A DNA stretch of 64,000 nucleotides from Microbaculum marinum (GTDB lineage Bacteria > Pseudomonadota > Alphaproteobacteria > Rhizobiales > Tepidamorphaceae): the NCBI RefSeq assembly GCF_042646165.1, contig NZ_JBHRTC010000008.1; one strand, 5' to 3'. Position numbers and translations under genes: made by a program. The notes below the pieces were generated by a model that saw only the letters and a list, made by a program, of their open reading frames with translations, was not told the DNA's origin and did no database searches. Of the stretch, positions 18,014-26,456 are shown in pieces; position 1 is the first letter of the stretch; every line of letters starts with the position of its first letter.

Positions 18014-18475
18014 CTATTCGGTCGGTACGTCGTTCAGTCCTCGTCGCTCGACGAGGGTCCTCAGGATCCTGTCGAGCGCCGCACGATCGCTGGGCTCGAG
18101 GTCGCCGAAGAAGGCCGCATCGGTTTCGTCGGCCAGGGCGGCGAGCCGCGGAACCTTGTCCCGCCCCGAGCGCGTGAGGCCGAGCGTATGGGCGCGGCCG
18201 TCGTCGGGATCGGCGGTCCGCTCGACAAGCCCCTTGCCGATCAGACGGTCGGCCAGCTTGCTGATCGCGCCCTTGGTCATGCCCAAATCGCCGGCGAGAC
18301 GGGTCGGCGCGCGCGTCTCGACGTCGTAGAGCTTGCGCAGGAACACCCACTCGGCGACGGTGACGCCGTCTTTCGCCAGCCTGGCCGCGAAGGCATGAGA
18401 AACCGCATTCGACACCATGCGCAGCCAGTAGCCGAGATGGTTGTCGAGGTCGGAGACACGGCGTCGCGGCGGCAT
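18014..18475 (-). CDS. MarR-family transcriptional regulator
   Basis: A 153-aa winged-helix regulator with the MarR core VTVAEWVFLRKLYDVETRAPTRLAGDLGMTKGAISKLADRLIGKGLVERTADPDDGRAHTLGLTRSGRD, including the wing DPDDGRAHTLGLT. The dimerisation helices lie at both ends. It is the first gene of a two-gene unit with DUF1398, preceded by a strong palindrome overlapping its promoter, so autorepression is likely. The ligand is unknown. Confidence 0.92.
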   Translation of the reverse strand: MPPRRRVSDLDNHLGYWLRMVSNAVSHAFAARLAKDGVTVAEWVFLRKLYDVETRAPTRLAGDLGMTKGAISKLADRLIGKGLVERTADPDDGRAHTLGLTRSGRDKVPRLAALADETDAAFFGDLEPSDRAALDRILRTLVERRGLNDVPTE

Positions 18476-18490
18476 CGGGGCACCTTGTTA

Positions 18491-18530
18491 GTTGACAAGG
18501 AAACTATGTCGTTTTGGTTTCCTTGTCAAC
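18491..18530 (-). promoter_or_regulatory. Palindromic operator and promoter of marR
   Basis: GTTGACAAGGAAAC (18491-18504) is repeated in perfect inversion at 18517-18530, a 14-bp arm each side of a 12-bp centre. On the minus strand the upstream arm supplies -35 TTGACA (18529-18524) and the downstream arm overlaps -10 TAGTTT (18506-18501), with a 17-bp spacer. The arrangement is that of an autoregulatory MarR site. Confidence 0.75.
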
Positions 18531-18624
18531 CATTTCTTCCGAGACCGAACCGACGGGTGGAGAACGGACCGCCCGCGCAACCTTCCCGGCCGGCCGCGAC
18601 GACATCGCCGCGGCCTTCCGTCCT

Positions 18625-18643
18625 GCGGACGCGGTGCGTCCGC
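18625..18643 (-). terminator. Hairpin downstream of cysK
   Basis: Perfect 8-bp stem (GCGGACGC with GCGTCCGC) and 3-nt loop, 23 bp after the cysK stop. No U-run follows on the cysK strand. Confidence 0.4.
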
Positions 18644-18665
18644 TGCCCCTGTCTCGGGCGCCGGC

Positions 18666-19649
18666 CTACAAGCCCTCGAACAGGGCCGTTGACAGGTACC
18701 GCTCGGCAAACGAGGGGATGATGATGACGATGTTCTTGCCTCCCATTTCCGGGCGGCTGGCGACATTCAGCGCCGCCTTGACCGCCGCGCCGGACGAGAT
18801 CCCGACCGGGATGCCCTCGGTGCGGGCGACCTCGCGGGCCATGGCGAAGGCATCGTCGTTGGAGACGGTCTGGATCTCGTCGATCACCGAGCGGTCGAGC
18901 ACGTCCGGCACGAACCCGGCGCCGATGCCCTGGATCTTGTGCGGACCCGGTTCACCGCCGGACAGGATCGGGCTCGCCTCCGGCTCCACGGCGACGATGT
19001 GCAGGTCCGGCTTGCGCGGCTTCAGCACCTGGCCGACGCCGGTGATGGTGCCGCCGGTGCCGATGCCGGAGACGAAGACGTCGACGTCGCCGTTGGTGTC
19101 GTTCCAGATTTCCTCGGCGGTGGTGGCGCGATGGATCGCCGGATTGGCCGGGTTCTGGAACTGCTGCGGAATGATCGAGTTCGGGATCTCCCTGTTGAGT
19201 TCCTCGGCGCGGGCGATGGCGCCCTTCATCCCCTTCGGGCCTTCGGTCAGTTCGAGCTGCGCGCCGAGCAGGGCGAACATCTTGCGCCGCTCGATCGACA
19301 TCGTCTCGGGCATGACGAGGATCAGCTTGTAGCCGCGGGCGGCGGCCACGAAGGCGAGCGCAATGCCGGTATTGCCGGAGGTCGGCTCGATCAGCACGGT
19401 ATCCTTGTCGATCTTTCCGTCGGCTTCCATGGCGTCGATCATCGACACGCCGATGCGGTCCTTGACGCTCGAGATCGGATTGAAGAACTCGAGCTTGGCC
19501 AGCAGGTTGGCCTTGACCCCGTGCGCCTTCGCAAGCCTGTCCATGCGCACCAGCGGGGTGTCGCCGATCGTGTCGGTGATGGAATCGTAGATGCGGCCGC
19601 GGCCGGGCTGCGGCTCGGCGGACTGCTGGCGTGCTGTGGCTTGGCTCAT
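18666..19649 (-). CDS. cysK: Cysteine synthase A (O-acetylserine sulfhydrylase)
   Basis: PLP enzyme making cysteine from O-acetylserine and sulfide. The 327-aa protein has the PLP lysine in NPISSVKDRIG, the substrate loop PTSGNTGIALA, phosphate-binding GIGTGGTITGVG and GISSGAAVKAAL. The start at MSQATARQQ is preceded by GGAGTGAGGA. It is a single gene with about 225 bp upstream in which no clear promoter was identified. Confidence 0.95.
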   Translation of the reverse strand: MSQATARQQSAEPQPGRGRIYDSITDTIGDTPLVRMDRLAKAHGVKANLLAKLEFFNPISSVKDRIGVSMIDAMEADGKIDKDTVLIEPTSGNTGIALAFVAAARGYKLILVMPETMSIERRKMFALLGAQLELTEGPKGMKGAIARAEELNREIPNSIIPQQFQNPANPAIHRATTAEEIWNDTNGDVDVFVSGIGTGGTITGVGQVLKPRKPDLHIVAVEPEASPILSGGEPGPHKIQGIGAGFVPDVLDRSVIDEIQTVSNDDAFAMAREVARTEGIPVGISSGAAVKAALNVASRPEMGGKNIVIIIPSFAERYLSTALFEGL

Positions 19650-19876
19650 TGTCCTCACTCCGTTCGGTTTGTCGGCGTTGCTGCCCCGCGCCTTTCGGGG
19701 AGTCCTGAACATAGTGCGGCCGCTGCCTTGCAGCGAGGCCGTCAGGTTTCTCTTGTAGGCCGTAACCGGAACAGGAATCCAGGCCGGGCGGCAGGATTGG
19801 AATTCGCTTTCCCGACCCATAACTGCCGCCGGTCGGGAGGGAAAATGATTCCGCGTGACGCGCGTCGGCGGGAGCC

Positions 19877-20338
19877 CTACCGGCCCGTCGAGCCGAAGCC
19901 GCCGGCGCCGCGATCGCTGCGGGTGAGTTCCTCCGCCTCGACGAGTGTCGCACGGGTCACCGGAGCGACGACCAGTTGGGCGATTCGCGATCCGGGCTCG
20001 ACGATGAAGGGCTCGGCACCGAGATTGACGAGGATCACCTTGACCTCGCCGCGATAGTCGCTGTCGATCGTGCCCGGCGTATTCAGCACGGTGACGCCGT
20101 GCTTCGCCGCGAGCCCGGAGCGGGGCCGGACCTGGCCCTCGTATCCTCCGGGCAGTTCGAAGGCCAGGCCGGTCGGCACCAGCGCGCGGTCGCCTGCGGG
20201 AAGTGTCTGCGGCTGATCGATCGCCGCGCGCAGGTCGAGCCCGGCGGCGCCTTCGGACTCGTAGGCCGGCAGCGGCAGCCCGGCACCGTGCGGCAGCCGC
20301 AGGATGCGAACCGTGACCGGCATTCCGCGGGACTCCAT
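19877..20338 (-). CDS. dut: dUTP diphosphatase
   Basis: Trimeric dUTPase of 153 aa that hydrolyses dUTP to dUMP. All five motifs are present: AAGLDLRA, VRPRSGLAAKHGV, NTPGTIDSDYRGEV, GSRIAQLVV and the C-terminal P-loop-like RGAGGFGSTG. The ATG overlaps the coaBC stop by one base (TGATG); a GTG one codon earlier is possible. The coaBC-dut coupling is common in alphaproteobacteria. Confidence 0.96.
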   Translation of the reverse strand: MESRGMPVTVRILRLPHGAGLPLPAYESEGAAGLDLRAAIDQPQTLPAGDRALVPTGLAFELPGGYEGQVRPRSGLAAKHGVTVLNTPGTIDSDYRGEVKVILVNLGAEPFIVEPGSRIAQLVVAPVTRATLVEAEELTRSDRGAGGFGSTGR

Positions 20339-21543
20339 CACTTCGCCACCAGCATCTCGGCTACGCGATCCACTAGGCGTGTCGCCACGTCGGCCTTGCC
20401 CATTTCCGCCCAGTCCTCGACGCTGCCGGCCGCGACCAGATGCACGGTATTGCGGTCGCCGCCCATGATGCCGGTCGCCTGCGACACGTCGTTGGCGACG
20501 ATCAGGTCGCAGCCCTTGCGTTCGAGCTTGGCCCGGGCGTGTTCGATGACGTTCTCCGTTTCGGCTGCGAAACCGACGACCAGTCGCGGACGCAGCGTGT
20601 GGTGGCGCGACAGGCTGAGCAGGATGTCGGGATTCTCGACCAGACGGAGGTCGGGCGCGGCACCGCTGCCGTCCTTCTTCATCTTCTGGCCGCCCTCGCT
20701 GTCCGGGCGCCAGTCGGCGACGGCCGCCGCGCAGACGGCGATGTCGACGGGCAGCGCCTCCTCGACGGCTGCCAGCATCTGCTGCGCCGTCTCCACATGC
20801 ACGGTGCGCACGCCGGCGGGATCGGCGATCGAGACCGGACCCGAAACGAGCGTCACGTCGGCGCCGGCGGGCGCCGCGGCGGCGGCGATCGCGTGGCCCT
20901 GCTTGCCGGAAGAGCGGTTGGCGAGGTAGCGCACCGGATCGATCGGCTCATGCGTCGGTCCGGAGGTGACGATGACGCGCTTGCCGGCGAGCGATTTCTG
21001 CGGGGACGCGCCGAGCAGCGTCTCGATTGCATCGAGGATCTCGTGCGGTTCGGCCATGCGGCCTTCGCCTGCCTCGTTGCGTTCGGCCATTTCTCCGGCA
21101 TTCGGGCCGACGAAGGCGACCCCGTCGTCCTTCAGCCGTGCGACGTTGCGGCGGGTCGCCGGATGCGACCACATGCGCGGGTTCATCGCCGGCGCCACCA
21201 GCACGGGCTTGTCGGTCGCCAGCAGCACTGCGCCGGCGAGACTGTCGGCGATGCCGCCGGCAAGCTTGGCCAGCAGGTCGGCCGTCGCCGGAGCCACGAC
21301 GACCAGGTCGGCTTCCCGCGACAGGCGGATGTGGTCGATCTCGGTGTCCTCGTCGAGCGCGAACAAATCGGTGTGCACGGCCTCTCCGGTCAGGCTCGCA
21401 AACGACAGCGGCGTCACGAACCTGGTCGCCGCCTCTGTCATCACGCAGCGCATGGCGATCCCCCGGTCGCGGCCGCGGCGGACCAGTTCCAGGCACTTGT
21501 AGGCGGCGATGCCGCCGCCGACGATGAGCAGGACGCGCTTCAT
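20338..21543 (-). CDS. coaBC: Bifunctional phosphopantothenoylcysteine decarboxylase / phosphopantothenate-cysteine ligase
   Basis: Coenzyme A biosynthesis. The N-terminal CoaC flavoprotein domain (about 1-185) has GGGIAAYKCLELVRRG and the PAMNPRMWSHPATRRN active-site segment. The C-terminal CoaB domain begins VIVTSGPTHEPIDPVRYLANRSSGKQG and includes the NDVSQATGIMGGDRN nucleotide loop. The start is set at MKRVLLIVGGG (401 aa); a start seven codons upstream is also open. It is coupled to dut. Confidence 0.95.
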   Translation of the reverse strand: MKRVLLIVGGGIAAYKCLELVRRGRDRGIAMRCVMTEAATRFVTPLSFASLTGEAVHTDLFALDEDTEIDHIRLSREADLVVVAPATADLLAKLAGGIADSLAGAVLLATDKPVLVAPAMNPRMWSHPATRRNVARLKDDGVAFVGPNAGEMAERNEAGEGRMAEPHEILDAIETLLGASPQKSLAGKRVIVTSGPTHEPIDPVRYLANRSSGKQGHAIAAAAAPAGADVTLVSGPVSIADPAGVRTVHVETAQQMLAAVEEALPVDIAVCAAAVADWRPDSEGGQKMKKDGSGAAPDLRLVENPDILLSLSRHHTLRPRLVVGFAAETENVIEHARAKLERKGCDLIVANDVSQATGIMGGDRNTVHLVAAGSVEDWAEMGKADVATRLVDRVAEMLVAK

Positions 21544-21607
21544 GGGCTCGCAGTGACTTTGCATGCGCCCGCCATACTACAGATGCCCGCTGCGTCGCAC
21601 CATCGCG

Positions 21608-23176
21608 CTACCACCACACGGCCACCGCGATCGCCGCCAGCGACAGTGCGCCGATCCACAGCGCGACCCGGCCCGAGCGGGTCTTGCGCGCTTCCTCGCG
21701 GGCGATCGCCTCGACGCTTTCGCGGTCGAGATGGAAGCCGCTGCTCGCCATCTCCGCGAGGCCCGCGGCGATCCGCTCGCCGCGCATCAGCAGGTCGGGC
21801 GCGGCGAACATCAGCCGGCCGAGACCGGCGGCGCCCTCGGCAGCCGAGGCGACGGCGCCCTGCGGCCCCAGATTGCGCTTGATCCATTCGCCGACGACCG
21901 GCTCGGCCGTCTTCCACATGTCGAGCTCGGGGTCGAGATTGCGGCCGACCCCTTCCACCACCACCATGGTCTTCTGGAGCAGCAGCAGTTCCGGCCGGGT
22001 CTTCATGTCGAACAGCTCGGTGACCTCGAGCAGCTGTGTCAGCAGCCTGCCCATCGAGATGTCCTTGGCGGTCTTGTCGCGCAACGGCTCGCCGATGGCG
22101 CGCAGCGCCTGTGCGAAATCCTCCACCGCATGATGGGCCGGCACGTAGCCCGCCTCGAAATGGACCTCGGCCGTGCGGCGATAGTCGCGGCGGATGAAGC
22201 CCCACAGGATCTCTGCGAGATAGCGCCGCTCCCGCGTTCCGAGCCGACCCATGATGCCGAAGTCGACGGCGACGAGGTTGCCGGCATCGTCGATGAACAG
22301 GTTTCCCTGGTGCATGTCGGCATGGAAGAATCCGTCGCGCAGCGCGTGCCGCAGGAACGACTGGATGACCAGCGCGCCGAGCCGCCGTAGGTCGTGGCCC
22401 GCCGCCTCCAGTGCGTCGCGGTCGGCGATCGGGATACCGTCGATCCATTCCAGGGTGAGGACACGCTTGGCGCTGCGGTTCCAGTCCACCTTCGGCACCC
22501 GGAAGCCCGGATCCTCGGCGGTGTTCTCGGCGATCTCGGAGATCGCGGCGGCCTCCATCCTGAGGTCCATCTCGATGGAGACCGAGCGGGCGAGCGTCTG
22601 GACCGTATCGACCGGCCGCAGCCGGCGGGTCTGCGGGTCGAGCCGCTCCAGCGTCTGCGCCGCGAAGAAGAAGGTCTGCAGGTCGCGCTGGAAACGCCGG
22701 TCGACACCCGGGCGGAGAATCTTGACGGCAAGATCGCGTCCGTCGGCGCGCGCCTTGTGGACCTGGGCGATCGAGGCGGCGGCGACGGGCGGGCCGAACT
22801 CCTCGAAGAGGTCCTGGGCGGGCCGGCCGAGCGCCGCCTCGACCGCCTTGCGCGCCGTCGCGTCCGCAAACGGCGGCAGCCGGTCCTGGAGTTGCGACAG
22901 GTCCCGGGCGATCTCGTCGCCGACCACGTCGCGGCGCGTCGCGAGGAACTGGCCGAGCTTGATCCAGCTCGGGCCGAGCCGCGCGAAGGCCGCGGCCAGA
23001 CGGGCGTCCTTGGGCGTGTGGCGGCCGACGATGCGGCCGAGCAGCCGGCCGAAGCGGACGGCCGTCGCCGGCGGCCCCGGCAGGTCGGTCGGGTCGATGA
23101 GCTCGAATGCGCCTTCGCGGGTCAGCGCCCAGCCGGCGCGGCCGAGCCGGCCCAGATGCGCGATAGACTGGAACAC
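21608..23176 (-). CDS. ubiB: Ubiquinone biosynthesis ABC1-type kinase-like protein UbiB
   Basis: Atypical kinase/ATPase of the ABC1/ADCK/UbiB family needed for ubiquinone synthesis at the inner membrane. The 522-aa protein shows the family-specific KxGQ motif (WIKLGQFLATR), invariant LAVKILRPGV, EWIDGIPI, the catalytic-loop HADMHQGNL and DFG (AVDFGIMGRLG). A hydrophobic C-terminal anchor (VALWIGALSLAAIAVAVWW) ends the protein. It starts ten bases after the ubiE stop, as one unit. Confidence 0.95.
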   Translation of the reverse strand: MFQSIAHLGRLGRAGWALTREGAFELIDPTDLPGPPATAVRFGRLLGRIVGRHTPKDARLAAAFARLGPSWIKLGQFLATRRDVVGDEIARDLSQLQDRLPPFADATARKAVEAALGRPAQDLFEEFGPPVAAASIAQVHKARADGRDLAVKILRPGVDRRFQRDLQTFFFAAQTLERLDPQTRRLRPVDTVQTLARSVSIEMDLRMEAAAISEIAENTAEDPGFRVPKVDWNRSAKRVLTLEWIDGIPIADRDALEAAGHDLRRLGALVIQSFLRHALRDGFFHADMHQGNLFIDDAGNLVAVDFGIMGRLGTRERRYLAEILWGFIRRDYRRTAEVHFEAGYVPAHHAVEDFAQALRAIGEPLRDKTAKDISMGRLLTQLLEVTELFDMKTRPELLLLQKTMVVVEGVGRNLDPELDMWKTAEPVVGEWIKRNLGPQGAVASAAEGAAGLGRLMFAAPDLLMRGERIAAGLAEMASSGFHLDRESVEAIAREEARKTRSGRVALWIGALSLAAIAVAVWW

Positions 23177-23186
23177 CTTCGTCGCC

Positions 23187-23999
23187 CTATGTCCGCCAGC
23201 CGGAATGCAGCACGGCGATGCCGCCCGACAGCGCCCGCCACTGTACCCGCGAGAATCCCGCGTCGCGGATCATGTCCGCAAAGGTCTCACGGTCGGGGAA
23301 GCGGCGGATCGATTCCACGAGGTAACGGTATGACTCCGCGTCGCCGGCGACGATCCGGCCCATCGCGGGAATGGCATTGAACGAATACAGGTCGTAGATC
23401 CTGTCGAGCAACGGCATCTCGACCTGGCTGAACTCCAGGCACATGAAACGGCCGCCGGGCTTCAGCACCCGGTAGGCCTCCTCCAGCGCCGCATCTATGT
23501 GCGTGACGTTGCGGATGCCGAAGGCGATCGTGTAGGCGTCGAACGCGCCATCCGGCAGGCCGGTGTCCTCGGCATTGCCTTCCACGAATGTCAGCCGGTC
23601 GGCAAGGCCGCGCTTGCGGGCCCGCGCCTGCCCCACATCCAGCATGTTCGGGTTGATGTCGAGCACGGTGACCTCCGAGGCGGGAGCGGCCTCGGCAATC
23701 CGAAAGGCGATGTCGCCGGTGCCACCGGCGACGTCCAGCACCGACCAGCCCGCCCCGGTTCTCGGCGGGCTGAGCCAGGCGATCATCGCGTCCTTCCAGA
23801 TCCGGTGCAGGCCGCCCGACATCAGGTCGTTCATCAGGTCGTAGCGCCGCGCCACCCGGTCGAACACGGCGTCCACGCGGCCCTGCTTTTCCGAATCCGG
23901 GACCGTCTGGAAGCCGAAATGCGTGTCCCGGGACATACCGCTTTCGGGCGCGGTCTCGGGCGCGCTGTCTGAACCGTTGTCGATCATGGCGGGGACCAT
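23187..23999 (-). CDS. ubiE: UbiE demethylmenaquinone/ubiquinone C-methyltransferase
   Basis: SAM-dependent C-methyltransferase in ubiquinone (and menaquinone) synthesis. The 270-aa protein has RVDAVFDRVARRYDLMNDLMSGGLHRIWKD, SAM motif I LDVAGGTGDIAFRI, IAFGIRNVTHIDAALEEAYRVLKPGGRFMCLEFSQ and a DAGFSRVQWRALSGGIAVLHSGW terminus. The N-terminal 18 or so residues are not conserved, so the true start may be the second or third Met. It is first gene of ubiE-ubiB and divergent from mutM, as in many Hyphomicrobiales. Confidence 0.95.
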   Translation of the reverse strand: MVPAMIDNGSDSAPETAPESGMSRDTHFGFQTVPDSEKQGRVDAVFDRVARRYDLMNDLMSGGLHRIWKDAMIAWLSPPRTGAGWSVLDVAGGTGDIAFRIAEAAPASEVTVLDINPNMLDVGQARARKRGLADRLTFVEGNAEDTGLPDGAFDAYTIAFGIRNVTHIDAALEEAYRVLKPGGRFMCLEFSQVEMPLLDRIYDLYSFNAIPAMGRIVAGDAESYRYLVESIRRFPDRETFADMIRDAGFSRVQWRALSGGIAVLHSGWRT

Positions 24000-24106
24000 A
24001 GCGCAGAGCCTCCTCGCGCGCTATCGTCGCCGCGCCGCCGAATGGCGGACCGGTTACCGGCCCGTTGCCGGCGAAATTCGCAGCAGGAACCGACAGAGCG
24101 CCCGCA

Positions 24107-24988
24107 ATGCCCGAGCTTCCGGAGGTCGAGACCGTGCGCCGTGGCCTCGAGCCGGCGATGAGCGGGGCGCGGTTCGTTGACGCAGTGGCGCGGCGGCCGG
24201 ACCTGCGCTTTCCGTTTCCGGACCGCTTCGAGGAGCGGCTGAAGGGCCGCGACGTGACCGGCCTCGGCCGGCGGGCGAAGTACCTGCTTGCCGATCTCGA
24301 CGACGGCACCGTGCTGGTGATGCATCTCGGCATGTCCGGGTCGTTCCGGATCGAAGGCGCGGGCGATCCGGAGATGCCGGGCGTCTTCCACCACGACCGA
24401 TCGAAGGCCGCCGCTCACGACCACGTCGTCTTTACCATGTCCGGCGACAAGACGATCACCTACAACGATCCGCGCCGGTTCGGTTTCATGACGCTGGTGC
24501 CGCGAAACGAGCTCGACGATCACCCGTTGTTCAAGGGCCTCGGGGTCGAGCCGGTCGGCAACCGGCTGGACGCGGCGTATCTCGACCAGGCGCTGCGCGG
24601 GCGCTTCATGCCGCTGAAGGCGGCCCTGCTCGACCAGCGCATCATCGCCGGCCTCGGAAATATATATGCGTGCGAGGCGCTGCACCGCGCCGGCCTGTCG
24701 CCGCGCCGGGAGGCCGGATCGATCACCCGCAAGCGCGGGGCGCCGGGGCTCCGGGCCGAACGGCTGACGGAGGCGATCCGGGCGGTGATCGCCGAGGCGA
24801 TCGAGGCGGGCGGGTCCTCGCTGCGCGACCATCGCCAGACCGACGGGTCGCTCGGTTATTTCCAGCACCGCTTCCGCGTCTACGACCGGGAGGGCGAGCC
24901 CTGTCCGACGCCGGGATGCACCGGCATCGTGGCGCGGATCGTCCAGTCCGGCCGGTCGACATTCTACTGTCCCGCCTGCCAGCGATAG
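24107..24988 (+). CDS. mutM: Formamidopyrimidine-DNA glycosylase
   Basis: Fpg/MutM removes 8-oxoguanine and formamidopyrimidines from DNA. The start must be at MPELPEVETVRRGLEP because catalytic Pro2 and Glu3 follow the initiator Met; the open frame upstream is not coding. GRRAKYLLADLDDGT holds the catalytic Lys, YNDPRRFGFM the FGFM-type loop, IAGLGNIYACEAL the helix-two-turn-helix. A C-terminal four-cysteine zinc finger is present (CPTPGC and CPAC). 293 aa. Confidence 0.97.
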   Translation: MPELPEVETVRRGLEPAMSGARFVDAVARRPDLRFPFPDRFEERLKGRDVTGLGRRAKYLLADLDDGTVLVMHLGMSGSFRIEGAGDPEMPGVFHHDRSKAAAHDHVVFTMSGDKTITYNDPRRFGFMTLVPRNELDDHPLFKGLGVEPVGNRLDAAYLDQALRGRFMPLKAALLDQRIIAGLGNIYACEALHRAGLSPRREAGSITRKRGAPGLRAERLTEAIRAVIAEAIEAGGSSLRDHRQTDGSLGYFQHRFRVYDREGEPCPTPGCTGIVARIVQSGRSTFYCPACQR

Positions 24989-25092
24989 GCCGGCGCGGAC
25001 ATTGGCCCGCGCCGCCCGGTTGCAGGCGATCGCGGGCTCCTGTAGCGCTTCACGCGGCGCGATTCACAGTTCGGGACCTCAGGGGAGAGTAC

Positions 25093-25866
25093 ATGGCCTA
25101 CGAAACCATCAAGACGGAGACTCGCGGCGCGGTAATCCTCGTCACGCTGAACCGGCCGAAGGCCCTCAACGCGCTGAACCGGCAGCTGATCGCCGAACTG
25201 AGCGATGCTCTCGACAAGTACGAGGCGGATCCCGACCTGCGCTGCATGATCATCACCGGCAGCGAGAAGGCGTTTGCCGCCGGAGCCGACATCAAGGAGA
25301 TGCAGCCCTACGACTCGGTGACGGCCTACGTCGAGAACCTGCTCGGCGAGTGGGACCGCATCCCCCGCACCCGCAAGCCGATCATCGCGGCGGTCGCCGG
25401 CTACGCCCTCGGCGGCGGCTGCGAACTCGCCATGATGTGCGATTTCATCATCGCCGCCGATACCGCCAAGTTCGGCCAGCCGGAGATCAATCTCGGCGTC
25501 ATGCCTGGCGGCGGCGGCACGCAGCGCCTGACACGGTTCGTCGGCAAGTCGAAGGCGATGGACATGTGCCTGACCGGCCGGATGATGGATGCCGACGAGG
25601 CGGAGCGCTCCGGCCTGGTCAGCCGGGTGGTGCCTGCCGACGAACTGCTCGGCACAGCCTTCGAGGCGGCGGACAAGATTGCCGACATGTCGCTGCCGGC
25701 GGTGATGATGACGAAGGAAGCGGTCAACCGCGCATACGAGACGACGATGGCGGAGGGAATCCTCTTCGAGCGGCGGCTGTTTCACTCCGCTTTCGGGACC
25801 GAGGACCAGTCCGAAGGCATGCAGGCCTTCATCGACAAGCGCAGCGCCAACTTCCAGAACCGATAA
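25093..25866 (+). CDS. Enoyl-CoA hydratase
   Basis: Crotonase-fold hydratase of 257 aa, probably a short-chain enoyl-CoA hydratase of beta-oxidation. It has the oxyanion-hole segments AFAAGADIKEM and ALGGGCELAMMCDF, and catalytic-Glu regions FGQPEINLGVMPGGGGTQRL. The ATG follows an AGGGGAG ribosome binding site. The mutM-hydratase-rpsT order next to dnaA is a recurring Hyphomicrobiales arrangement. Confidence 0.94.
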   Translation: MAYETIKTETRGAVILVTLNRPKALNALNRQLIAELSDALDKYEADPDLRCMIITGSEKAFAAGADIKEMQPYDSVTAYVENLLGEWDRIPRTRKPIIAAVAGYALGGGCELAMMCDFIIAADTAKFGQPEINLGVMPGGGGTQRLTRFVGKSKAMDMCLTGRMMDADEAERSGLVSRVVPADELLGTAFEAADKIADMSLPAVMMTKEAVNRAYETTMAEGILFERRLFHSAFGTEDQSEGMQAFIDKRSANFQNR

Positions 25867-25963
25867 GGCGGCACCCCGCGCCGGCAGCGCACGTCGTCCT
25901 CCGCAACGGCACTTTCCCGCGCAACGACACTGGCGACCACCTGCTGATCGCCCGATCTGACAG

Positions 25964-25993
25964 TTGACGACGGGAAGGCGAACCGTTTATACA
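25964..25993 (+). promoter_or_regulatory. Putative sigma-70 promoter of rpsT
   Basis: TTGACG at 25964-25969 and TATACA at 25988-25993 with an 18-bp spacer. This predicts an rpsT leader of about 135 nt. Confidence 0.6.
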
Positions 25994-26015
25994 GCGCCGG
26001 AACGCGGCGGGGACC

Positions 26016-26036
26016 AATACCGCCGCTTTTGGTATT
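26016..26036 (+). promoter_or_regulatory. Hairpin in the rpsT 5' leader
   Basis: AATACC and GGTATT pair around a 9-nt loop. GGACC just before and GGTCC about 30 nt after could extend the fold. S20 is autogenously regulated in E. coli; a role here is inference. Confidence 0.4.
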
Positions 26037-26134
26037 TCGGGCACAGGTCCGGTCTTGTCCTCGGGCGAACCCGGTTTGGCGGGTAGGTCCCCGAGGGTGT
26101 TTCCGACGAACCGGCCCAGTTTCGGAGAGCGTAC

Positions 26135-26401
26135 ATGGCGAATACCCCGTCGGCCAAGAAGGCGGCGCGCAAGATTGCGCGGCGGACGGCTGTGAAGAAG
26201 GCGCGCAGGAGCCGCATTCGCGGTTTCGTGCGCAAGGTCGAGGAAGCGATCGCCGCCGGCGACCGGACGGTGGCGAGCGAGGCGCTCAAGGCCGCGCAGC
26301 CGGAGTTGATGCGGGCCGCGCAGAAGGGCGTCCTGCATTCCAACACGGCATCCAGGAAGGTCTCCCGGCTGGCGGCACGCGTAAAGGCGATGCCGGCCTG
26401 A
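26135..26401 (+). CDS. rpsT: 30S ribosomal protein S20
   Basis: An 88-aa, highly basic, helical ribosomal protein. It begins MANTPSAKKAARKIARRTAVKKARRSR and ends with VSRLAARVKAM, both typical of S20. It binds 16S rRNA. A long leader with a hairpin precedes it and a strong intrinsic terminator follows. Confidence 0.97.
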   Translation: MANTPSAKKAARKIARRTAVKKARRSRIRGFVRKVEEAIAAGDRTVASEALKAAQPELMRAAQKGVLHSNTASRKVSRLAARVKAMPA

Positions 26402-26428
26402 GCCGACGCCATCCTCGCGGACATCCTG

Positions 26429-26453
26429 AAGGCCCGGCCAAGCGCCGGGCCTT
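26429..26453 (+). terminator. Intrinsic terminator of rpsT
   Basis: AAGGCCCGGC and GCCGGGCCTT pair around a 5-nt loop and are followed by TGTCGTT. Stem of 8 GC-rich pairs plus two A-T pairs, 30 bp after the stop. Confidence 0.8.
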
Positions 26454-26456
26454 TGT

